Shown here: positions 1 to 10,419 of the stretch, in pieces
Numbering within the stretch: the stretch's first letter is position 1
Layout of the letters: the number at the start of each line of letters is the position of its first letter
Assembly: GCA_032622095.1 (NCBI GenBank)
Contig: CP136061.1
Span: forward strand, 97,585,345 to 97,649,344
Source: Siphonodentalium dalli
Taxonomy: Eukaryota; Mollusca; Scaphopoda; Gadilida; Siphonodentaliidae
DNA: 64,000 nt
Direction: 5' to 3'
The notes under the pieces: generated by a model
Told to the model about the DNA's origin: nothing
What the model saw: only the letters and a program-made list of their open reading frames with translations
Database searches by the model: none
Made by a program: the position numbers and the translations under genes

Positions 1-1622
1 CAAACAGGTAAATTGAACGACAATCAATCAGGGTTCAGAAAAGGTCGATCAGCTATTGATAATATATTTACATTGTTTTTTATCATACACATTTATTTGA
101 AAGCTAAAAGAAAGCTATTTTGCTGTTTTGTCGACTTTCGAAAAAGCTTTTGACACTGTATGGCGACAAGGACTTTGGATGAAATTACTAAGAACTGACA
201 TAAATGGCAGGGTCCTCAATATCATCCGTAGCATGTACGATGCTTCAAAGTCCTGCATCTTGACTAATAGTAAACGCTCATAATATATTGCTTGTAAGAC
301 TGGAGTGAGACAGGGATAAACTTATCACCATTATTATTTTCCATGTATCTCAATGATCTAGAAGATTTTCTTGAAAATTATGCTGTAAATGGCTTAAGTT
401 ATCTGGATAGATGTATGAAAGATGAATTGGGCGATTTTCTTAAAGTCTTGTGCATAATATATGCAGATGACACGGTTATATTTGCCGACAACCCCGAGAA
501 TATGCAACGCACGCTTAATGCTTTCAGTGATTATTCAAGTGCATGGGGTCTATAAGTTAACACAGAGAAAACGAAGGTGATGATTTTCGCTGGGACACAT
601 CTCAATACTAACTATACGTTTACTATGGGTGATGATGAATTGGAAATCGTGAAAGAGTTTCGGTATCAGGGCATTGACTTCTTCTTTAATGGTAGATTGT
701 GTCAAGCGATTAAAAACACACGAACCAAGGCAACCAAAGCTATGTGCGGCCTACTGTCGAAGGTCAAAACTTTACACTTACCTGTCGATCTGTCACTCAA
801 GTTATTTGATTATCTTATTCAACCTATTTTGTTATATGGTTGTGATGTATGGAGATTTGAAAATACGAAAGACATAGAACAGGTATGAAATCTAGTACAC
901 CAAACTACATGGTTTATGGTGAATTGGGGCGATGGCCCATGGGACTTCAAATTAAAAAGCGAATGATCTCTTTCTGGTCCAAATTGGTTGCAAGTGACAG
1001 TAGAGACAGACACCCCTCGAAGATTTACTCTTTACTATTAGCAATGGACGAACGTGGAGAAACACCACCAATAATAGAACGATACAAATCAATTTTATCG
1101 GTGACTGGATTCAGTCGAACCTGTGAGACACGAATCCCATTGACTAACTCGATGACAACTAGCCTATAACAGGCGCAAATTAAACAGTTCCTTTTGAACT
1201 GGAAAAAAGATGTTGAGAAATCTACAAGTGGTGAGCTGTACATTATATTGAAACAGTTACCTTCCCTATCAGTATATTATAATTTGCCCTTTAGTATTTA
1301 TATTAGCATACAAAAATTAAGAACTGCTAACCACAGATTGGCAATTGAGGTGAGCAAATGGAAAAATAAGAAAAAGAAAAGCACAATACAAGCCGATAGT
1401 GGACTATACCTTGCCTGTAAACATGAACACGGAGACGAATTTCATTTTATAATGAACTGCACTAAACCGCATGAGATAAGAACCCGATACATACCTGAAA
1501 TTATATGGAAAACTGGCTCCCATGAAGCGTTTTATGACCTTCTCAATGACACTGACGAGAATACAATGAAGAAACTGTCAATTTACATCACGAAGGGGCT
1601 TAAGATCAATGAAATTAAATAA
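1..1622 (+). pseudogene. Degenerate non-LTR (LINE) reverse transcriptase, 3' part
   Basis: The 3' part of a LINE open reading frame, entering from the left edge. Visible reverse-transcriptase blocks are QSGFRKGRSAIDNIF near 31-75, an FVDFRK block near 127-145, a GVRQG block near 302-316 and the catalytic YADDTVIFAD at about 460-490. A C-terminal block with a Cys/His pattern (ACKHEHGDEFHFIMNC, about 1410-1460) resembles the terminal zinc-knuckle of many LINE proteins. The frame is broken repeatedly: a frame change near 145-150, a TAA near 282, another break near 318, an in-frame TAA at 553-555, loss of frame and a few codons near 885, and a TAA at 1167-1169. The original enzyme would reverse-transcribe its own RNA at nicked chromosomal DNA. 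This copy cannot make it. The LINE clade (CR1/Jockey-like or other) was not determined. Confidence 0.88.
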
Positions 1623-2738
1623 CACCGCTTTATTAATATTTATACTTGAAGTTGATTGACATTTCCTTGCAGATTTACACTGGCATTTATGTACTTGCTT
1701 TCGGGTAGTGACTTCGGTAAAATTAAATTTATTTGTATTACTGTATAATTATGTGCACACAACCTTGTATATATGTTATATATCTCATGTTACACATATG
1801 TGTCTGAGAATAAACTATTCCAACAATGACACATATAAGCCAATCCACGACTTTTCAGGTGCATGCTTCTTAACATGTGTTTTGACTGTGACCCGCGCCA
1901 TAAAACGACATAACGGCTATCACTCCATTATCTGCTTATATCAGAATCAAATAATCACAGTATGTACATATTTCACACTATAGGCCGATTATATGCGTAT
2001 TTGCGCGAGGATATGTTGAAGACACAGCTCTCGACCAATCAGAAGGCGCAATATCTGTGTGAGGTGAATATATAGAATACACCCATAGTAGCTGAGAATA
2101 CCAAATTTTCGCCACGAATGGAATTGTGGTTTTAACCACGAGCCTTTTGGTGAGTGGTTAAAACCACAATACCACGAGTGGTGAAAATTTTGTACTCTCG
2201 GGTACTATGCGTGTATTTTATTTATGCCATAATTATTATTTTTGTAATTTTGTTTGCGAATTCAATTACCCCGCTGTTTACTTTGAATGTGTATCCTCAC
2301 CCAGTACAGAGGCACACACAGGACGCTATAAGGAATGTGCGTCACGCGTAGTGATGCTTACATTAACGTCGTGACGTCATCCTATTTATGAGCGATCAGT
2401 CACTTGGAATTATCATTCATATGTTTCCTAGTTAATATAGCACTGGCAAGCTACATTTGATTGAAATTCATGCAATTTTCCTCATATCTAATTGATATCA
2501 TGACAACTTCCAATTTCAAATGAATGTTACATAGGAACTATTTTGCTAACTACGATGTAGTTCTACTATGGGTATACACGTTTAACACATGAAATTACGT
2601 TTGAAAATTTACACCCACAGTGGAAATTTATACCCACAGTAGGAAGCTGTATACCCACAGTAGGGTGTAAAGATGAAATTTACAAAATAGGTGTTATACA
2701 CACAATAGAACGGGCAATTATGGTATAAATACAGTTAA
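1623..2738. other. Non-coding, AT-rich; no gene seen
   Basis: No supported gene follows the LINE fragment. A short open frame at 1708-1983 has no recognisable domain. The stretch holds the foldback repeat described separately at 2072-2222. It also holds a short tandem of a motif like ATACCCACAGTAGG at about 2605-2665, repeated three times with variation. Confidence 0.6.
2072..2222. repeat. Foldback (hairpin) repeat, about 68-bp arms
   Basis: Two arms of about 68 bases are near-perfect reverse complements around a short centre at about 2140-2153. The inner 17 bases (ATTGTGGTTTTAACCAC and its complement) are perfect. Outward, the ATTTTC(G/A)CCAC and ATACAC(C/G)CATAGTA blocks also pair with few mismatches. 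It looks like a small foldback MITE. No clear target-site duplication was found, so its superfamily is open. Confidence 0.75.
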
Positions 2739-3195
2739 CCCTTTACCCAACAAAGCGGCCAAAAACGCCCAAAATAAAGCTTCAACAGCCTAAAATATCT
2801 TCGGTCTGTCTCAATAACACCATACAAATATGGATTTCATTGGAACCGGTTCATTGACCACATTGTGATGGTTACAGTTATTCCCTGTGCCAATGCATTC
2901 TCTTATATATGCGAGTCGACCATAGGTCGCCTCGCATATATGAGAGAATGCATTGGCCTAAAAAAATTCTTTTTTAACACTTTTTACCATTTTTTCTTAC
3001 ATTCTTTAACAATTTTATAATTTTTTCTTAAATTTTTTAACATTTTTTATAATATTTTTCTACATTCTTTGACAATTTTATCATTTTTAATATGTGTTAA
3101 GCCAATGCATTTTCTTATATATGCGAGGAGACCTATGGTCGACTCGCATATATAAGAGAATGCATTGACACAGGGCGGTTCTGTTGGGTAAAGGG
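2739..3195. mobile_element. piggyBac-like MITE, copy 1 (TTAA-flanked)
   Basis: Non-autonomous element of 457 bp beginning CCCTTTACCCAACA and ending in the complement TGTTGGGTAAAGGG. It is bounded on both sides by TTAA (2735-2738 and 3196-3199). TTAA target duplication with CCC...GGG termini is the signature of piggyBac transposition. Inside are two long hairpins, about 2889-2958 and 3102-3170, each made of a ~27-bp GCCAATGCATTCTC... arm, its complement and a short spacer. The two hairpins are inverted relative to each other and separated by a T-rich spacer. That spacer is longer here than in the copies at 21094 and 51668, making this copy 65 bp longer. Confidence 0.88.
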
Positions 3196-4629
3196 TTAAA
3201 CCCATTCAATGTGTTGTACGATATGCAAAAGAAATATTCCAACAGCATTTGAAACATCTCTGATCTAGGAATGTCCAAGTGATAGACTTCACCCTTGTGC
3301 AAATCCTCTGGTGGTTGCTAAGTGCCAAGAAATATATAATAACTTGCACCTATATGATATATTACAATTGCATGTTACTAACTTTTGCACTTGTAGGATA
3401 TATTGTAGTTGCATGTTACTATCTTACAGTTGCAATTATATCTCGGTTGCTCAGTTGGAACGATCGACGACAATTTATCAGGCATCAGCCGACCAGCACG
3501 ATTCACAACTTACAGTTTGCTAATTCATTTATATTACCTGCGTTATTATTTCAGTATTATAATGTTCCCCATCGGAACATAAAACAATCCGTGGAGCTCA
3601 GTTATTTTCTTGAGCCTAATGACACCTTTCCTTTAGGTTACAGTGAAGTAATTCGATTGGTAGCGCCCTCCAACGGATTTTGGACCAAGATGCAGGAGAG
3701 AATTAAAAAAATTCTGGGCTCTGGTTGGTTAATAGTAGTTTCGATATTTAAACATATAAAATACATGCAATCACTCCTCTTGAAATTTCAGACTCCAAAC
3801 AAAACATTGGCAGATTGTAAAGCACGTGGTTCCTAGATTGATTTTTTTTGGTGTGAGGTAAAAAATGTCAATATTTTTTTCATGCAATTCTGACTCTAGA
3901 TTATAAATCCCAAATTTAAAGGTACATTCCATGCTTGGCGATATGATTGTTTCATGCAGAAACTTTGCGCAGATGCCAATCCTGGTGATTATGTACTCAT
4001 TTATCACAATTCGTGGATAGTCAGGGCTGGAGGCCATTATATGTTAACACTGAGGCCTATGGGAAATAATTACTTCACTGTAACCTAAAGCGCGTCAGTT
4101 AACTTCCGCCATTGAATAGTACCCAAAAATTTCAAAATGTTGCACAACGGCTTATTACCCCTTTCTTTACTACATACTCACTGACTCACTCACTACCTTG
4201 AAATGTACAGATAATCTGTCAACCATTCGTCGTTTTTTTAACTGAACGTTTCCCATACATGTATAAGAATCATGCTGCATGCACTTGTATACTCTTTTTG
4301 TTTGTCCGTCGCTGCTCATATTCCCTGAAGACCCAACTGAATAATTGACTATTTCTATATATACGTTCACACCTGTGTGGAAGAATCCATTTAGTAAAGA
4401 AAGGATTAATGTGATTGGTCTGTATATATAAAGGTTTGGTATGGTCTGTTTGGTATTGGGATGGGAAGTATAGTTGCTTCCTCCCACTGCATTATAAATT
4501 CGTCAAACACCCAGACATAATTTCAAGGCTGTAACTGTGTAAGTAGTCAGGTAGGTGGCAATCATATCATACTTTTATCGTGTGTACGGATTGTCTTGTG
4601 GCTGCCGTTGATAATCGTCTAGTGCTTAA
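3196..4629. other. Non-coding; no gene recognised
   Basis: A 185-codon plus-strand open frame at 3279-3836 is hydrophobic and AT-biased. It contains short direct repeats (a TGCATGTTACTA motif recurs near 3370 and 3410), has no recognisable domain, and is not called as a gene. Nothing else is supported. Confidence 0.5.
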
Positions 4630-5150
4630 AGATACGGGCGGCGTTGGCGGGGGTATGCTGTTAAAATATTCACCTGCGTCAAAAACCGCCATAAACAGAA
4701 AGAATAGTAAAATATAGACAGAATTTGTTCTTATAGCAATCAGAAATATGGCATAAACAGTATGCTATTGTTAATTTTGTCCACTTTGTTATGTAAACAA
4801 AAGCAAAACAAGTTACGTTTTGTTTAGGCATTTGTTTAGATCCGGATATGGTAAACATAAAGAACGTTATTTGTTACTGTTTCCTTATATGGAAATAATA
4901 AAGAGCGTTTATATCATTTGTGTGTGATTAAACAATATAATTGCGCTGTGTTATGTAAACAGAAGCACAACTTCTGTAAAATGAGCAGGCTCTTGTTTAC
5001 GTACAACATCGTACGTCTTGACGACAATATACTATTTACCCGCTGATTATATTTGGCATATGAACAAAACTATATATATTTTAATATTCCTTCTGTTGAT
5101 GGCGATTTGAACAAATATTAATATTTCTGCAACGAACGCCGCCCGTGCCT
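4630..5150. mobile_element. TTAA-flanked MITE with ~100-bp terminal inverted repeats (family X)
   Basis: A 521-bp element whose left end, AGATACGGGCGGCGTT, and right end (complement AGGCACGGGCGGCGTT) begin imperfect inverted repeats. These continue inward for roughly 100 bases: the GCATA, AATATT and GGC(A/G)TAAGAACA blocks pair. TTAA lies immediately outside both ends (4626-4629, 5151-5154). Related sequence in the opposite orientation occurs at about 52075-52483 and 57935-59951, where the same CGCCCGTAT terminus is present. The 59952-59955 flank is again TTAA. It encodes no protein. Confidence 0.7.
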
Positions 5151-5939
5151 TTAACGAGGGAATATAGTTTATTATAATCTCCGGAATCATTTTAATTGAT
5201 CTCCAGCTTGTTTTTCGCGAATAGCACGTTATCGACAAAAAACGAGTGGTGTAATTGTTAACAAGACGAGTAGATGCAATATATTTGGGCAATGTTGTTA
5301 ACAATGTCTTCAGGATCAGTCCACACTATAGTTCCGTCTTTCGGACGCTGAACGCTTGTGTGAATACCTTTGCCTCGGATCCTATTTACCATATGCGATA
5401 CTTTGTTTGAAGTTGTTCACGTATGTTTGTCATGAGACACATTTTTTCTCTCTTTGGTGATGCGGTATATAGGAGCTTGACATTACCCCTGGATACTAGC
5501 TAGATATGGAAATTATCCGAATTGGCCATTCCAATCAGGCCCAATGCAGCATTCACAGTATTTTTGTCTTTCGCTACAGTTTTGAACATTGTCCATATTT
5601 TTAACGCATCTTACTATGTGTACATTTGAGACGAACAGTGACATAATCATTTTCATTTAGTTGACTGTGTTGGCTTTCGTTATAGGCTGGTGGAATGTGT
5701 GTAGATATATTCTACGCTTAATAATAATTCTGTCGTATCATATTTTCCTGCAAAAAAAGCTGTAGTGAACATTCAAGTGCATATATGGTTCACTCTCGTG
5801 GTTTCCAACACCTCTCCATACTTGTACATAACGGCCCACCACACTGACCAGGGGAACCCACTTTAATCCAACTGTAATTATATGTCATGAGTAGTATTAA
5901 ATAGAGGGAATAATTATATATATATAACTGAGCATTAGG

Positions 5940-6119
5940 GTGTGGTCGTCAGATAATCCCCACCCCACGGGATTTCATAAATACTACTTATCGAATGTTA
6001 AACGTTACATTATCGACTAATTTTATTAGGTGTAGTCGTATGATAATCCCCACCCCACGGGATTTCGTAAATAGTATTTAACGAATGTAAACGTTACAAT
6101 AACGACTAATTTATATAGG
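5940..6119. repeat. 90-bp tandem direct repeat, two copies
   Basis: Two adjacent copies start at 5940 and 6030. Each contains the conserved block ATAATCCCCACCCCACGGGA, followed by a variable AT-rich part that includes AAACGTTAC and CGACTAATTT. Confidence 0.85.
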
Positions 6120-6124
6120 TGTAT

Positions 6125-6365
6125 CAAAAATGAGCTGTTTTACAAGGCAAATCTTATAGTCATACTAAATAGTAACTACTTTAAGGCACAGCCAAGCTAC
6201 AATACGACCTATTTTATGTTAGGTAATGATGTATGTTTATTTCACATGGTATAGTCAGGCAAAATATTTCTAGGCAGATGTTATAATCAGACTAACCAGT
6301 AACTAATTGAAGGCATAGCCAATATTTTAGTACGCCCGATTAAATACATGTAGTGATATGAAACT
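6125..6365. repeat. Diverged ~125-bp direct repeat, two copies
   Basis: Two neighbouring segments share, in the same order, blocks like AGGCA(A/G)AT, TTATA, AGTAACTA, AAGGCA(C/T)AGCCAA and TACG(A/C)CC. The divergence is much greater than in the adjacent 90-bp repeat. Confidence 0.55.
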
Positions 6366-6704
6366 ATTTCTAGATACATAGTTAGTAGGTTAGTTATGAT
6401 AGGTTAGTGAAATAATACTGTTATCCTGAGATCATGTTAAATGATATGAATTATTCACTAGTGAATAACCTCGTGCATGTAAAAACCACAAGGCTAAACA
6501 CATGGAAAATTTGTTAGCGGCGGAACTTTTCTTCTCATTTCATGTAGATTTGTAGGAAACACGATTCAATCTCATAAAACTCGATATTACAGAGTCTCGT
6601 AGAAATCGAAATGTGGAACCCCGACGCTTAGTTCCTTTAATGAATATAAATAATACAAGCATAAATCATAGTACAAACAAATATAAAAAAAAAACATAAT
6701 CATA

Positions 6705-6962
6705 TCAATCTTTTTTAAGAAATGGACAATCTGGTCTTAAATGATCCCCGTTACATTCGTAACATCTAACACGTTTCTGTTTAAATTTATCAGCTGAATT
6801 TAGTTTAGATAACCTGTACAAAATGTTAGCATTTTTATCAGCTAATATTGAAATTTGTTTCCCTATGTCCTCTATATCAGCCAAATTAATTAAAAGTTTT
6901 CTTTTTAAACTTCCTCTGTTCTTTCCTTTCTGAGAAATCTCGATGTCGCTGTCAGAAGACAT
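6705..6962 (-). CDS. Small CX2CX3HX4C zinc-knuckle protein
   Basis: Last gene of the Polinton block, about 85 residues if it starts at MSSDSD (ATG at 6962-6960); a longer start at 6998 adds only a hydrophobic leader. It begins with an acidic/Ser stretch, has a basic KGKNRGSLKRK segment and a helical middle. It ends with a single CYECNGDHLRPDC knuckle just before the stop. CCHC-like knuckles usually bind single-stranded nucleic acid. In this context a role in genome packaging or DNA binding is a reasonable guess, not evidence. The frame is intact, although downstream of several broken genes. I do not recognise it as a named Polinton family. Confidence 0.6.
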   Translation of the reverse strand: MSSDSDIEISQKGKNRGSLKRKLLINLADIEDIGKQISILADKNANILYRLSKLNSADKFKQKRVRCYECNGDHLRPDCPFLKKD

Positions 6963-7023
6963 TTTGAATTGGAAAAAAATATAATAAAAGCATTTCATTT
7001 ATAGAAAAAAAAAAAAACACAAT

Positions 7024-7458
7024 CTAAATATCAAACAACACGGGTAGATGTTGTTTACACCAATTATAAACGTAAGTATCATTATGAAAACCGGGTTTAT
7101 TTAAAACGTATAGACAATCCAATCCTCTACAAGTATGATACAAATAATATAATACAAAATAACCACACAAGAAAGAAGATACATGTTGTATATAATTTGT
7201 ACTATAATACAATCTACCATATCTACCTAACATAATTTTCATCTGCTCAGATGCAAAATATATTATAAAAATATCATCGCGTTTCCATATACATATCCAA
7301 TGTTCACCATCTAACCATGATAGATCAGTATTACAAATTAAACCTCTATTCGGCTTAATATTATCAGGTAATTCGTCTAAAGCATAAACGCCTAATACCA
7401 TACATTTCAAAACTGAGTAAGAGTTTAATGCATCAGAGATATCCAAGTTGCTCAACAT
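7024..7458 (-). CDS. Adenain/Ulp1-like cysteine protease of Polinton, catalytic acid apparently lost
   Basis: About 144 residues when started at the ATG at 7458-7456, five bases after the stop of the capsid gene; a longer in-frame start at 7530 would overlap that gene. Family features are visible: LGVYALDELP near the N-terminus, the histidine in GEHW (residue 53), a glutamine in YIQH (91) and the nucleophile cysteine in FLCGYF (98). Proteases of this type mature capsid proteins. The acidic residue that normally follows the histidine strand (F-D-S-like) is here F-A-S, with alanine at about residue 69. The frame is open to the end. The enzyme is therefore probably inactive, or uses another acid. 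This fits the broken neighbours. Confidence 0.8.
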   Translation of the reverse strand: MLSNLDISDALNSYSVLKCMVLGVYALDELPDNIKPNRGLICNTDLSWLDGEHWICIWKRDDIFIIYFASEQMKIMLGRYGRLYYSTNYIQHVSSFLCGYFVLYYLYHTCRGLDCLYVLNKPGFHNDTYVYNWCKQHLPVLFDI

Positions 7459-7462
7459 AATG

Positions 7463-8686
7463 TTAAAATATTCCACCCGTGTAAACGCTACGTTCTCCGC
7501 TAATTTCTGTAGAACTATCATATTCGGCATATACTATTACATTTACTGTATATGGTAAAGCTGTTGAAAATTTTGCGCTTAACCGTGCACTACCACGCTG
7601 TTTAGGATGTCAAACTAAACTATCTGCATTATGATCGGCAGTTAAATCAAAACCGAAAGTTGTAAAACCATTGGCATAATAAAAAAAACTCACTCTGAAA
7701 GATTGCTCGCAATATAATTTATTTATAGAATTCAAAAATGTGTAATATGAACCTACATATAAATCATCATCGAAAGTTTGTTCGTATTTATGCCCATTCA
7801 CGGTTTTACCATTAACAGACAATTCCATTTCATAACAATCATAATGTTTAAAATTAAAAGGAGAAGATGTTATAGTACCATTAAATGCTGTATTATCTAC
7901 TAAAAATATTAACACTCTCTTTGGAAGAAATGGATCACCCAAAAACAAATCGTCTTTAACCAAGCTTAAAGTCCTAGGTGCTACGCTAAATGTTTTTAAC
8001 GAAACTCTATCCAAAGGATATTGAGCATTGGTTCCACTTAATAACTTTTTGCTTATTTCATTTGAAGTGACATCACTTAACTCTACGGTTCGTACAAACA
8101 ATTTAGTATCTGACAACTCAATCTTATAATCACCAGCACTACCTTGTAAACAAAAAGTAGGCTTTGATCTATGCAGTCTAAGTTTTATGGGTACGTTTGG
8201 AATTAACAATTTTGGTTGTGTCCATATGTAGTTTACCGCATAATTGATTTGTTTTGCTAATGTCTCTCGGTACGTCATCCAAAGTGCCACCTTTCTGAGG
8301 TATAAATAAAGTTGTTCTCTCTAATTGATTTTCTCTTGTAGAACTTAAGAAAGTTTCTATGTAAGATCTATAAGCATAATATCGACCAATTCCACATTCT
8401 ACACCGTTTAATAATAAATCAGCTCTCTCGAATAAAGAATGAAGAAAATTATTTACTGGAAACGCGTTTTCGATATTTTAACGTCGGTTTGCAAATAACT
8501 TTCCGAAAGATCAACATAATGTGCAGATGGGGACTCTAAAAAGAACTCTAGTACGTTACTATTTGAATAATTTGAATTCGATGGGTGTTTCTCTGTAAAT
8601 GAACCGTCTGTTATCGTTACCACTGTAGGTGGAATTTCAAAAACATCCACCTCACCCTTAGAAACTGGACAGCTGTTGGGATTCAT
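7463..8686 (-). pseudogene. Polinton major capsid protein (double jelly-roll, F54H12.2-like), frame-broken
   Basis: The region corresponds to a protein of about 408 residues, close to usual Polinton capsid length. The N-terminal part (8686-8453) has the typical DVFEIPPT start and a jelly-roll strand with HYVDLSESYL. A middle part in another frame near 8300-8450 has the family block NNFLHSLFERADL. A long part (8290-7610) has RLHRSKPTFCLQG, PLDRVSLKTF and FNFKHYDCYEMEL. A C-terminal part in a third frame, near 7600-7465, has TALPYTVNVIVYAEY. Three frame changes (near 8455, 8270-8285 and 7610-7625) separate these pieces, so no full capsid protein can be made. The start abuts the upstream gene (stop and ATG adjacent at 8689-8684). 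The family forms the icosahedral shell of Polinton virions. Confidence 0.85.
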
Positions 8687-9052
8687 TTATTCAAAAATAT
8701 CACGTTTTGTTTTTCGTCTCTTCCTACGTCTTTTTGAAGGAATATCCGAATATTCTTGTAATTTACGTCTTTTTAATGGAATATCCGAATTATCTTGTAA
8801 TTTACGTTTAGGCCGTAAAAGATCTAAAGCTGCTTCTTTACCCCGATTTCGAATAGATTCTGATAAATTTTGCGCACTCAATATATCGCTACCAACATTA
8901 GTGGCTGTTTCTAAACCTTTTGTTAAAAGAGATTTTCCCAGATTTTTTGCAATTGGCGCAATTGATCTGGCTAATTTACCAAAAATAGAACCAAGTCCGT
9001 AACCTCTCTGATACCTATCTCCTATAAAAATAGGAATAGAACTATTCGCCAT
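8687..9052 (-). CDS. Small basic core-like Polinton protein
   Basis: 121 residues with an intact frame. The N-terminus contains YQRGYGLGSIFGKLARSI, an amphipathic/glycine segment that recurs in Polinton and adintovirus small proteins, followed by a helix (LETATNVGSDIL, residues ~47-58). The C-terminal third is strongly basic and contains a direct internal repeat, KLQDNSDIPLKRR / KLQEYSDIPSKRR (about residues 83-110), ending in a run of Arg/Lys. The composition suggests a virion core or DNA-condensing protein, by analogy with adenovirus core proteins. That is inference from context. It lies directly upstream of the capsid gene, with the stop adjacent to that gene's ATG. Confidence 0.65.
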   Translation of the reverse strand: MANSSIPIFIGDRYQRGYGLGSIFGKLARSIAPIAKNLGKSLLTKGLETATNVGSDILSAQNLSESIRNRGKEAALDLLRPKRKLQDNSDIPLKRRKLQEYSDIPSKRRRKRRKTKRDIFE

Positions 9053-9105
9053 AACTTTAAATAATGAAACATCTATTTATATACATATATATTTAATATC
9101 AATCC

Positions 9106-10419
9106 TTATCCAATCAAAATGCGTTTAAATATTAAAACTAGAACAGTTTTACCATAATCCGTCCAAGGAGGTGGCAAACCTGAAAAATCACGAATATATA
9201 TAGAAATAGTGTCAAAATTCTTATGATGTATAGGATAAAATTGCAAATTTGCGAATTCATAATATGCTGTTGATACAATATCATCAGAACGTGGGCATAT
9301 TACTTTCAATAATTGAGAATTAGAATCGCCTCCTATAATATGTGTACATATATCTGAATAAATATAAAGAGCGTCTATATTATCCAATTGATTAGTTACA
9401 ATTAAAAAACAGTCTTTAGATTTTCCACCGGAATCTTTTAATTTTAGTTGATAATTTTCACGCAAATTAAGAAGATATCCCAATTCAGAAGTCTTTGTAA
9501 TTTGCAAATCCATCGCCAACGAATAACGAGACATGGTTGTATGGTTTGCCATTCTAGTGAAACAAAGGTAGTTCACGTTTCGACGTTTTCTCACCTTAAT
9601 GTCAATCTCTACATCACCGATTAAATCCTCAAATATGGTTTGTGACTCTTTCGCATCGATTGAATGCAAACCTGGATCTATTAATTTATATTTTGTTTTT
9701 TCTAATTCTGACATAAATTCAGAATCTTTGTAAAAATGCAAAATTAATTTTCATTGAACTAATTGCATCCTTTCTATCAAATCTTCGAACGAACATTTGT
9801 CATAAAAAATAACACCATATTCAATCTTTGTAAATACACGTTTCCTCCATCTAATCGGACCTTTAACCCGAAGTTTCCTAGCAATAATACCATAATTGGG
9901 ATCTCTAGCAAGTGGTAAATCAGTTTCTGGAGTCAAGAAATTCATATCCACCACTATTCCATAAACAAATGCATAAGATTGATCATCTGTGGAAAAGGTA
10001 AAATTTCTTTCTTCCAGGAGCGGGCTTTTAAATCTGGTTGGAATAATGGCTGATGATAAACCTACATACCAATCGTCCTCCTGTAACTGAATCTCACTAG
10101 GCAAACTCACAGTATATTCAGATAGTGTATTTCTGAACAAATCACCAGAAACGTTAGACGGTAAAGTTATCGAGAACCGGCCCCCTCCATTTTTTCTTAA
10201 TATAGGCGACGGAGACAAAAGTCCAACAGAGCCCGACAATAAACTAATCCAAATAGACGGTGTGTCCACGCCGTGTATACTAATATTTATTATAGCAGAA
10301 ACACATACTATATAAACCAAACATACTTGACTGATATACACAACCTGTCCTTTGGAAACTTTATTATTGAAAAAAGTCCATTTTGACGATTGTCGTTTTA
10401 ATCTGAGGTCGTTATCCAT
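9106..10419 (-). pseudogene. Polinton penton-like minor capsid protein, interrupted by an in-frame stop
   Basis: Two halves in the same reading frame are separated by a single TGA at 9753-9751. The upstream half (10419-9754) contains the family start block RFSITLPSNVSGDLF, followed by LPSEIQL and DDWYVGLSSAIIP. The downstream half (to 9106) contains the conserved LYIYSDICTHIIGG, FYPIHHKNFDTISIYIRD and a basic C-terminus. Single jelly-roll penton proteins close the five-fold vertices of Polinton-type capsids. The first ~75 codons after the ATG at 10419 overlap the integrase 3' end and include an unusual hydrophobic stretch, so the true start may lie downstream. A downstream restart could make only the C-terminal half. 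Confidence 0.8.

Larger units (their letters stand above)
5151..6704. other. Non-coding flank downstream of the Polinton genes
   Basis: No gene is supported between the family X MITE and the Polinton block. A 90-bp direct repeat (5940-6119) and a more diverged ~125-bp repeat (about 6125-6365) lie close to the Polinton. They may be remains of its subterminal DNA, but no matching inverted sequence was found on the far side, so terminal inverted repeats are not demonstrated. Confidence 0.55.
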
